From Gnomoniopsis sp. IMI 355080 (taxonomy: Eukaryota; Ascomycota; Sordariomycetes; Diaporthales; Gnomoniaceae): DNA of 64,000 nucleotides. Both the position numbers and the translations under genes were made by a program. The notes beneath the pieces are model-generated. The model made no database searches. It saw only the letters and a list, made by a program, of their open reading frames with translations, and was not told the DNA's origin. The first letter of the stretch is position 1. Every line of letters starts with the position of its first letter. The stretch spans positions 44,758 to 108,757 of the forward strand of contig JAPEVC010000120.1 in the NCBI GenBank assembly GCA_027946555.1, written 5' to 3'. Below are positions 1 through 10,340 of the stretch, piece after piece.

Positions 1-758
1 CGCGGGTACTCCATTGCTTGGGGGAGCGGATGCACAATATTCATCACGATACCCAACATCTGTTTGTATATGGTCTGATCCTGCATGACTCATTGATTCC
101 GACCATGCTAGAGCGAAGAAGTCGCTGCTTTCATGCTAAGTCGGGCCCTCATTTGCACCGCACTGATACAGGCAGAGATCCTTCGAAGGTGATCCAGATG
201 ATAGAGTTCACTATTTCCGTCTAAACCGCCGCCTTGAGAGATTGCGTTTGAGCCTCGCCTGTACTCACTTTGTAGTCAACCATCTGTCACGAATGGAAAG
301 CAATCACGCTTTGACCTTCCTCGTCCTCACCGATAATCGCCAATGAGAACTCAAAGCGTGAGCAGAGCCGAATAACGTGACATGGCAACACCGTCAGCAG
401 AGAATATTACCCAGAAGCAATTTCATCGGCACGTGGCGTCCTGTACTGGTCTGAATCGACTCACGGCTCGTACCCGCGCCGGAAACTTCTCTTGTCGGAG
501 ATTTACAGCTTTTTTCCCAAGACGGGCCACCACGTTCCCTGTGACACAACGCCTGCTCCAGCATCTCGTTTATGTTGCGTGTTGGAGCGGTGCGCCTTTG
601 GCGCTGCAGTCTTAGACATATTGCTTCTGGAGGCTGGCCATGGGGACGAACTTTCAAGGTACAGACTTTATGCGAATTGATGGGTGGCTTAGTAGTGTGA
701 GTGCACGCTTCTCTCAACAACCAAATTCAGCGGAGTCTCCTTTTCCCAGCTACCGCCT
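1..758. other. No gene recognised (left edge)
   Basis: Only short overlapping open frames on both strands occur here. None has family resemblance, splice structure or a convincing start. It lies downstream (3') of the minus-strand gene that ends at 759, so part of it may be that gene's 3' untranslated region. Confidence 0.5.
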
Positions 759-1455
759 CTAACAAGTACAAATGTTGGGATCACAGTCTCCTCCACATGA
801 CGTATCACAGCCCTTAACGAAAGTTGGCGTCTGGATCTGGATACGGAACTCTCCGGCGTAGTTGCTGATTCCGTCGACCGTCTTATTGACGTTGTACCAT
901 GCCCACTGAAAATTGGTGCCATCAGACCAAATGTTGGCTATATCTTGCCTCACCGCAGCCCACACCTTCTCAATGTCGGCACCATTGTCAATCCAAGTAG
1001 CTGTGCTGTTCGGGGTGACACTCGTGTATTCCAGGTCAAACGCAAACGTGCCCTCCGGATAACTCAGATACAAAGCACCAATAGTCCATGAATCTTGACT
1101 ACCAGGGACAACAGCATCGTATCTGAGAGCTTTACATTAGTCCGTGGGTCTCGGCCAGAGTAGAAAGGGCCACACTTACTCTGGAGGGAACAACCCATCA
1201 AGCTCCTTCAGGCTGGTCTGGAGATCAGCTGTGGGCAGGCTACCTAGGTAAGGCATTGCGCGGAAGTCTCGATGAGGTTGTGGTAGTACCTAGGTAGGAT
1301 GTGCCGTCCGTTGCTCCTGTGACCATGCCGTCCGATCTCTTGACCGGGAATGAGGGAATCTGACCCTGGGTTGAGGCTTTCACAAGAGTAGTATCAGAGG
1401 CCCCCAATACAATCATTGTGTAGAGGGACATTTTTCCGGTCAGCAGGTGCGACAT
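759..1455 (-). CDS. Uncharacterised protein, 197 aa, three putative exons
   Basis: I do not recognise the family. On the minus strand the proposed exons are 1455-1290, 1243-1180 and 1122-759; together they make 198 codons including the stop. The second intron (1179-1123, 57 nt) has a GTAAGT donor, a CTAAT branch-like site and a CAG acceptor. The first intron (1289-1244) is only 46 nt, starts GTACTA and ends CTAG, and lacks a clear branch site. Both of its ends lie inside copies of the palindrome TACCTAGGTA. The protein has no clear signal peptide, has NST and NKT sequons, and ends in a cysteine-dense tail with six Cys in the last 16 residues. A shorter reading would start at the ATG at 1256. 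It is isolated in a gene-poor region, so a decaying gene is possible. Confidence 0.45.
1241..1250. repeat. TACCTAGGTA palindrome copy
   Basis: An exact ten-base palindrome. It overlaps the proposed acceptor of the first intron of the 759-1455 gene. The same decamer recurs at 1287, 21038 and 49557. Confidence 0.9.
1287..1296. repeat. TACCTAGGTA palindrome copy
   Basis: An exact ten-base palindrome 46 bp from the copy at 1241. It overlaps the proposed donor of the first intron of the 759-1455 gene. Confidence 0.9.
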
Positions 1456-4400
1456 AGCACGCGAGAGAATATATGAAAAGCTATACAGAGTCTACAGGGG
1501 TCCGCCAGCCAAGGCAGTCTTTGTGGGAAGGCCTTTATATTGGACACGCTCCAATCTGCCATTGTATACATTGTGTTTTGTCTATTTCCCCATATTATGT
1601 CTGCGATGATCGTCAGCCTGTGAATAAGAGATTGCCATTTACATTGAGAAGAGTTACGAAACTCTCCCGGAGTCCGGCCGAAGCACAGATTTGTGGCTTG
1701 AGAGTCTGCCAGTACCCCGCGCAGTGAGAACATGTCTCTGTATCCAGTATGAGACCTCTGGCTCAACGCTAATGTTTGCCATGCTCCCTCGCCCGAACAC
1801 AGCCTTTCGCGACATAGGGAAAGACTGAACGATAATCACAGGAGCATCCCTTGAAGCTCACGATCTTATTGAGCGTAATGGCACATTAATATTTAGGTTG
1901 CCTCATTACAGCGGATATACGGGATACCACTTCTCGTCCTGGTAGCCACACAAAATGAATAACTCACCAGAGCCATAGAAGACAGAAATCGAGTGGATAT
2001 ACGCAGGTCTCGGCTACAGCCAAGTTCATGCCTAAGGTTGCAGCTCCGGAACGGCTGATCATGTCTCAATAACGCAAGCATTTGGAAGCGGACTAAAAAG
2101 TACTGTGCTCATGCCGCAGCTCAAGACATTGCATAGCTTGCAAACTCTCAACCAAATTCTCGTCAAATTCTCAAAGTAGGTAACAGATTCTACTACCAAG
2201 ACACTACCAGCCAGTCCCCATGTGGCGAAGACCAAAATATTCTGGCCCGAGCTATGCATACTAGAGCACTGCATGTAGTTAGCCTTCAGCGAATCATGGC
2301 GGAAATACCTAGCCATGGCCGGGGTCTTCCAGTTTTGGCAGGAAAGGTCAACGTTGATAGATCATCATAAAGTGCCAAATCTCCGAAGTGCAGGAGTCAT
2401 GCAGCCTGGATGTACACACGTTCACAGCTGTGCACTGCGTTCCCGTTTTCACGGCGGCGGCTTCCATCTTCCCGAGACATCCATGGATGGTGTGTAGCTG
2501 GAAATAGCTTTCCTGTGTTGCTAGTCATCCTAGGTTGAAGATCCTCGGCCGGGGCCACTCACACTACATGTGCAATTAGACCACTTGAAGGCCGACATGG
2601 CGAGTACGTTCATATTAGATAGCTGTTTGAGCATGTAGTCGGGGAGGTGGTCAGCTCGTATAGATGTGCGTTTAGTTTCGGTGACATACTGACTTTCCCG
2701 ATCTGCACACAGCATTTCCTCAGTCGTCTTGAAAGTGACGACGCAACGTGTCGAGCTTCTGAAGGAGGTGGCAAGAAATGAAGGAACATATGCCCAAGTT
2801 GCTACAGATGGAATCAGCAGACTCTCCTGACCTAGGCATTTAGGAGCTGATCCTTGCGGTTGATCACGGAGATTCAGCATGTGTCACCCGAGATATCGCC
2901 TCCATGTGGCATCCCTCCAACCATCCATTGACATCGACGTACACACTAGGTGCAGCTATTTCAGGAGACGAGGCAATATTGTGTCTGGACGACAAGGAAC
3001 GGGTAAATCCGTGATATTCACTCATCAAGCCTACTTCCCAACCCCGTGGAGTCGGATTGTTAGATATCCGAGCCACATTCCGAAATTTCCACCCAATGTG
3101 GCAGAAAACCTGACCCTCTGCTTCAGTCCTGACGCCATAGCTGCAAGGCCAGTGCTGAAAAACCCTTGACAGCTGGCACGGCACGCTGCAGATTGTAATT
3201 CCCGAGCCTGGACCTATGGAATATCATATCCACAAACTTATGGCCCACGCCTCCCTATAGCCGCGGTCATCTCGCGGATAGTTACCGTGGTCGAGTGCAG
3301 TTTGATACCACAGTATGCTGTTGAAGTTTGAAGGGCCAAATCAAACCCGGTTCTGCATAGCCATTGGATACCTTCACCGGAGTACTTGCGCCGCCTCGAT
3401 GGTCTATCGAGCCGTGGCCATCTGGGTTTGAGGGCAATGCTTTGGCTCAAGGTTGATGACGGATGTTTCCGTTGCTGGTGCACTTGAGTCTGACAGCCTC
3501 CATATCGACAGCGCCTTGCTTGAGACCAGGGTTGGAATCACTGTCCCGTACCGCAGTCTTGGTAACTAAGGTACATGATCGAAGCGACAGGCTATCTGGC
3601 CACGGCACGATGTAACCTCCTCTTCGGACAGTTCTAACGGCGGGAACGATTGGGAAGCGTTCAATCTGGCTAAATACAGCCATAGTCCTCTTATTAGCAA
3701 TCATCACGTTTGCGGTGTGTGGCTAGCGTCAACATTGGCACCACTAGCAACAAGATACCTATTCTGGAATGGATTATACCATAGTAGTATGTTTGGCGCC
3801 GCTGCCCTTGTCCTAGCAGCAACTCATGGCAGCCAAGGGGAGCCAGCCCCAAGATACCTAGTGCAGTCAGCCACCTGGAGCGTGGCATACTAGACGCAAG
3901 TAACCCGCCGATTCGCCAACCCGTATCTGCAAGACTAAGAGCCTCGAGGCTCCCACGATTGATCGATGCAGATTTCGCCGGGCTCTCATTCGATGCGACA
4001 GCTACGGAACAGAATCCGAGCGCAAACCCTCCCAGCGCCTTGTTTTCGAAACGGTAGTTCGACAAGGGGAGCGGTGAGGCTGGCAAGGCTGCGGCAAACT
4101 CCAATTGACGGCTTCGCTGACTCGACTCAGTGATTAGGCTCACATTGAGGCTTCAAAGTTCCAAGTTTTGCTGTCTTTGCTACTTTGCTCTCGCACTCGT
4201 GAATCAACCCGAGCCTGGCTGCCTGGTCGACATCAAATTGCATAGTAGCAGGGACGTTCATGGTGTTTGTAAATTATCGCCAACCCAGAAGACGTTGCGA
4301 TTAGAAACACGTTTCGGTAAAGACCCGAGAGGTTCGCATGAAAAGCTCCGGATTGTGGGTCTGCCGCAAGGCTGAAGCCATCGTTTACTACGGATTAGTT

Positions 4401-7146
4401 GCCCAATATACTGGTTGTTCTCAGAGGGGGTGTTGTATTAGGTTATGTTAAGAACATGGTTCTTGCTATCACAGTTTGGTTGAGGGGCAGAGGGGCAGCA
4501 TATCGCGGAGATGAGACCTAGACTAGGTGCAAGCGCCCAGGCGTGTTAGGAACGGGATTGAGCACTTGCAGGGAGACGAGGGAAGTGGAAGTTGATCGCA
4601 AACCCACTACTATGTTCGCATTCACGGTTGATGCCAATCATACCATTCAAACAAGAAACTCAACCAGCATGGTGTACTATTACTGGGCCTGGTAGGCTGG
4701 CCACCTGGGCAGGGTTGAAGACACACACCAAGGACGGGCTGGGAGGATGCAGGTGCAATGGTAAAAGCTGACGATTGCGACCACGAGCTGCAATACAATC
4801 CGACACATATAGGCCATGTTATCAAGTAATTTGACCGCCAGCGTGGCGGTTAATTGCTTGAATAGAATTGAGGACGTATGCATACTGGCAGACTGCCAAC
4901 CAAATCCTTTGGACGCCCAATACTAATGAGATATACGGAGTGCACGTGCATGCATGGTGAGAGAATTTTTGTGACCCTCTGCCGTGGATACATTGCGCGT
5001 TTGTCTCTTCCGGGCAGCATGCCATTCCACCTGCCAGCCCGCCCTCCCTAGGGTCGACCGTTGGGTCGGGAAAAGTGACGGCAGGGGGGCAAGGATTCGT
5101 TTGGCACGAGTGTCTGGGATGTTTGCGGAGACAAAACGGGAGAGCAACTTCAGCGGCTGGGTCGGCGAGGCAGCTGTGGTCGGATCGAAATGAGGCCTTC
5201 GGTTTCGTAGGGCCTCCCGCCAGTGTCAAGAAGCCAAGAGGGGCAGCCAAGGTCAGGGCGAGTAGCGGCCGGCCGTGGCCGAGGTCACCGTCCCGTTTCT
5301 GCTGGATTCTACCGACAAAGTATGTAAACGTCCACGGATAGTTCGTCCCGTCCCATTCAATGCCTTAGCCAGGAACCACCACGCGGTGAATCGGTGAAGC
5401 GAAAGGCTTAGGCGTCTGTTGCGTACTTGGGACGACGTGGTTCACAGTGGCTGGGACGTCGTTTTGGGCGCAATACATCATCTCGAGAGGCCAATGCCGT
5501 CATGGCACCATCGTAGTGGACTCCCGGGAGACGTGTCGCTGGCTCCACACTTTGGGTACTGGAGGGGCGCCGGTACAGCACATGGTAGACTGGGCAGACT
5601 GGGCCGATTGCCGACTAAAGACTGGCCAGTGACTGTGAGAGCTCGCCTGCTGTTGTGAGCAAAACACCAGCTCCTTCAAGACGAGACGTCCATTATCGAC
5701 TGGAGAGCCTGTATGTCCGATCCAGGGCCACGCGTGTTTCGAAAGTCAAGCGGCGACAAAGAAACAACAATTTTGACGGGCATGGGCCCTCTGACTCGCC
5801 GGCTTGTGGTTGGAAGGTCCAATGTCAGGGGCATTGGCACGGCCAGCAGGAGAAGGCCGGGGCCCCGGGAGATTGAGGCGCGCCCTGCGAACCAGGGCTC
5901 GCGATGCAGCGCCAGCAACATGCGATTCTTGTCAATTTCCTATTCCAAGTTTTCTGCAACGTACCTTCTCGGCCACGCCAACCTGAATTTGATGTCCCAC
6001 CGGGCGGCCGGCCGGCTATTGCCTTGCAAAGCCTTGTTGAAGCTCGTTGGAGCTTGCCGGGACTATCGAAATTCTGGTGAGCCCACCTGCACCGGAGCAA
6101 GGATCTCTTGGTGCTGCCGCTGCTGTGCCGGTTCTTTTGCTGTGGGTAAGAAAGACTTCCTAGCCTAATGCGCCGGGAAAAGGATTGGGAAAAAGGGGGG
6201 TCTGCTGGCAAACAGCGGTATAACGGTTGAAGACCACCACAGGATGCAGTGACAAACGCGCCGCGGGCGAAGGTAATAATGGGCCAGAAATCAAACAACC
6301 TCGATGAACAGACGGCGCACACCGAACAGACCCGAATGACATATTAATGCGACCTGAGGTGGTGTTCAGACAGGCCAGCGTGGGATGGTCCCACGTAGAT
6401 GTACGGAATACGAAGCCAACCTTGGTTGTGCCACGCTTGAGAGCTGCATATATCACAAAGGGTCGACCTTGTCTGTCTTGCAACGCTACGGTGCACGCCT
6501 CCCAACAAGTCGCCGACACTTACTTGCGCCTACAGGCTGGGCCTGCTGGGCCGCGAATGCATGGCAGATAAGAGAAGAATTGGTGCAGACCACAACCGGA
6601 CGCCCAATCTGCAGTTTGTCTGTAAGGAGCACCCTATCGGCCAGGTATGCAGAGGGAACAGCCCGAAACGATCAACAGGCATGTGATGATGGTGTATGGT
6701 CACCGCTCCGAAGACGGTACGAGTACGTGTAGCTATCTAACAAGTAGTTGTTCTTGGTGTCAGACGGGAGATGAGCCAAGTGAACCAAGTAATCTGACCA
6801 GGTATTCGACAAGAAGGCCAACTGTGCAGCTGCGGCACAGATTGATAGAGTTGATTAGTGAATTATTACTACGGGTCAGATCGTGCCAGTCGACCGGATA
6901 TCCGGACGTCGATCGAACAGGGATGAAGCTCCGAGATGCTTACATAGTACGGAATACATAGCAGGCCGTCTGGCAGGCTGGCTGGCCTTCGACGCTTAGC
7001 TAGAAGGAGACAGGAACAAGACCAAGGGAAATATTTTTCTCAATCTAAAAAAAAAGAAAAAGATGGAAAGGAGACCCCGGGGAAGAGGAGACCCAGCCCG
7101 TCTCTGTCCACAAGGACTTCCCGCGATTTCAGGCTATGTTTCGTTT
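1456..7146. other. Gene desert, no supported gene
   Basis: About 5.7 kb in which the longest open frames are near 100-165 codons, overlap on opposite strands, often begin at non-ATG codons and show no conserved motif or splice pattern. The stretch around 5.0-6.2 kb is somewhat richer in G and C but still contains no convincing gene. Minus-strand frames at 2530-2880 and 3694-4143 include hydrophobic stretches but were not accepted. I saw no tRNA, 5S rRNA or spliceosomal RNA gene. Confidence 0.5.
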
Positions 7147-7198
7147 CGATGGCGATGGCGATGGCGATGGCGATGGCGATGGCGATGGCGATGGCGAT
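7147..7198. repeat. (CGATGG)n microsatellite
   Basis: A tandem hexamer with unit CGATGG, 52 bp long, about 8.7 perfect copies. It is non-coding in my annotation. The unit is a multiple of three, so length changes would keep any frame open. It is a good candidate for length polymorphism between strains. Confidence 0.95.
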
Positions 7199-9239
7199 TC
7201 GAAGTTGTCCATTAATTTCCTTTCAAAAAGAGCATTATTCATTGAAGTGTAGGATTATGATAATGTACCCGATGTCTTGATGCAGCCCTACGCATTTCTT
7301 CCATGGCACGCATGATCTCGTGATGATGGCTCTGACTGACGGACATCTGATATTTGCGGACTCTCGGTGAGAACGTCCTTCATTATTATGTACTCCACTC
7401 GGCAGCCGTACCGTCTGGTTCTTTTTGTGTTACTAGTAGCGATTCAGCGCAAGCGAGAATGAGAGAAGGAAAATGTCAAGTCGATCGGCATTTTATATGG
7501 GCCTGTTCCCGGTTGTCGACCTTCCAAGGCCAAGGCTAGCCAGAGACCCAGTTTGACGCGGTCGGTCCGCGAGATGTTGGGTTCCACCGCAGATACCAGG
7601 GTAAGATCATGCTCGTAAACCACACCTTGGTCGGCACCGACGTATCGCCGTTGCTATATACCATGGCGTTATGGGCGACGTGAACGTAGAATTTATCCGT
7701 AGGGGGTGGCAAGCGTCTGTTGCTGGACAGCGGTGAGGAGGCAATGAATACGAGCACGTTAGACGGTAGGGTCTTTGTCCAAACCGAAGTGTCAAACAAT
7801 TGAGGGCAAGATATTAAAGGTGAGACCTGTGAACATGCTTGGAGGTGCAACAGATTGTGTCATTGCCAATTTGGAGGGGCCGGTCAGTGTCAAGAAGAGA
7901 CTCGGTACTGTCGGAATTGGATTTGCAAGGGCCTGGTGTGGAACTATTTACGAAGTCAATTGTTAATGAATCTGACATGTACATGCTTGAGCAACAGACA
8001 AACAGCCCTTATCATTGCTCTTTTCCTGCGTAGACTAAAGGTGTAATGTGATGCATGTAAAATTACTTGAAAGGGGGGGGGCCTTTGCTGTGAGGCCACG
8101 AGAATAAATTAATATATTTGAGACCTATTGCTGGTGTATGTGATTCTATCCCTCACATTCAGAGCAACAATGAGTTATCGTCCGGTTTTGGGACTCCCTC
8201 GCTAGTCAACCTGTATAGGTGAGTATAGGTATACTGAATGCCTTTTCCAGTTCTTCACACTGCAACCAGACAGAGTGAAGAGTCCCGACTTTTCAAGATC
8301 CCAATTTGGTAGAATGGCAGGCTCCCAAATCCACGGATGTGGTCACCAACTTCCATGGTTCCATGATCCTGGGTTCCGCGAAGAGTGGGTCTTCAAGCCG
8401 CGGGGCCACGCAATTACTGTGTACACAGAACTGATAGACAGTACTTGCGCACTAAGCTAAAGTGATGATGGGGATATGTTTACTTTTCCGATACTTCTAG
8501 AACAGACTCTGCCATACGCGTGTCACCTCATCAACACTTTCAACGCCTCCCTTCCTACACGCAGCTGTGTCTGTAACAGAGGATTTGACCGAAGGTAGGC
8601 AGCATACGCCCTCATAGTTCTTACATAAATCACGCCCGAAAGCCACCTGAAATCAGTCTTGCACTGCACCACTACTGTACCACTACATAGTACCTAGGTG
8701 CTATGCTACTCTAAAGTACCCAAGTATACGGTAAACTACCAATGGCAAGTGCTGCAACAACTGCCCATTGGCATCTTCCCTCCCTCCTATCAGCATACAC
8801 CTAGGTACCTCAGGTAGCCACTCAAAGTACACATCCACACATACATGCACACAAAGATACAAGCACGGTCACCAACACAAGCTGTTCATACCTCACCTGC
8901 CAATGCTGCCAAGAACCCACCATCAATTAGCGGATTAGCAGTTGGGCTGCGGTCTCCAACAGTGAGTGAAGGTTAGGCGCAGGCTGTCACTTTCGCCCCT
9001 GTGTCCAACCCCAACCTCCCGAGAATCAAGCCAGCCCAGAATAGGCACAGCCAACATTCCACTCCCAGGCTAGCAGCGCGAGGCACGCCGGGGGCCCCTT
9101 AACTTCAGCAACACCCGTACTTTGGCACTGCATCTGTTGCTAGGGCCCTGGGGCCTGTCATCATGAAGCCCCCCTGCTGCCCTCCAACGCTTCAAGCAGG
9201 GTAGGACCTGACAGTCTTAGAGACAGAGACGGGCCAAGC
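7199..9239. other. Intergenic DNA with palindrome cluster and G9 tract
   Basis: No gene is supported. A run of nine G lies at 8073-8081. The stretch 8680-8830 has two copies of ACCTAGGT (8692-8699 and 8799-8806), the second followed by an overlapping AGGTACCT (8803-8810), in a background rich in GTAC/TACC steps. The open frames are short and unconvincing. Confidence 0.5.
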
Positions 9240-10340
9240 AAGGGTTTGAACAGGAAGACCGCATCTGCACCCAGCCCCCCTTCCCCCCCTTCACTGCCGC
9301 TAGGGGCTGCACCGACACACCATGGTCTGCCACCATCAGCTCAGGAAGGTCTGGCTTGTGGTCTGTGTCTAGATACGGGCTGTGTGGGTTGTGTGGGCTG
9401 TGCGTGCTTTCGCAATCTCAATTCCACCCTTCCACCCTGATCCTCCATCCAAAGTCCGTCCAGATCCTGCTAGAGCCTGGGTGCACGGCCACGAACCACA
9501 CTTCTCACCTTACCTCGTTGCCTGCTTCCTTCCTATCTTTTCTGCTCCTGAGGTGCTTTCCCGTCCGCATTTGCTTCCTTTCCAACTCGTCCATCACCAC
9601 CCCTCCTCCGGACCTCCTCTTACTTGTCCGATCGACCTCCAGGACATTCTCAGCCACTGTCCTGTCGAATTGCTAACATTAATTCCTCTTCCAGCCGCTA
9701 CCAGCCCGCTTGTCGCTCGTTAATAACCCCCCAAAGTCGCCCTGCCCGACTCTTCGTCCACTTTTGCAGCAACACACGCCCTCGCGTGCCCCAAGGTGCC
9801 ACCCGACGTTCTATCTACGCCACCACTCCCTCCTCCTTCCTATCATCACACCCAATACGCCTGCAATACCTACAGCGCGTGCTGAATGGGTCCTGTGTCT
9901 TGTGAGATAGCCTCGAAATCCTCGCCTGCGCCGCGGCCTTAATTCTCGCTCCCGACGAGCGCCCGCCCTTGGGATTTGAACGTTGGCTACAAGGCCAGAA
10001 GAAAAGCCAACAAGGAGGTGATTTGGGTACACAGTTGAGACGCATTTCAACCGAGTCGCCGGTAACAGTTTCCGGGTCACGCAGAGAGATCAGAACTATA
10101 TCTTGACAGAGGTATACGACGGTACAAGCAACTTGTACAGCCACAGCAAGGGAGCTGCAGGTCCTCGCTTTTGAGCCCTGGCACCCGCCCAAGTTATTGG
10201 CAGTGGCTAGTCTCCCAACGGCCTTGCTGATCGCGAACGCTGCTGCATACTCGTCTGCACTCTCGTAGGGTCGCTCGCCCTCCTGCACAACCGCTGTCTC
10301 GAGCTCGGCCTCCCGTGTGGCCACTAACCAGGGTCCTATC
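9240..10340 (+). promoter_or_regulatory. Pyrimidine-rich upstream region of the Mug72-type gene
   Basis: About 1.1 kb rich in C and T on the plus strand directly precedes the ATG at 10341. Such CT-rich leaders are usual around transcription starts in filamentous fungi, and similar ones precede SUB2 and the cyclin here. I cannot place the transcription start. Overlapping open frames of 60-180 codons on both strands here look like composition artefacts. Confidence 0.4.

Noticed and set aside
2530..4143. A possible decayed membrane-protein gene on the minus strand (frames at 2530-2880, 2864-3184, 3694-4143)
   Set aside because: Hydrophobic stretches occur but starts are absent or non-ATG, no consistent splice chain joins the frames, and no family is recognisable.
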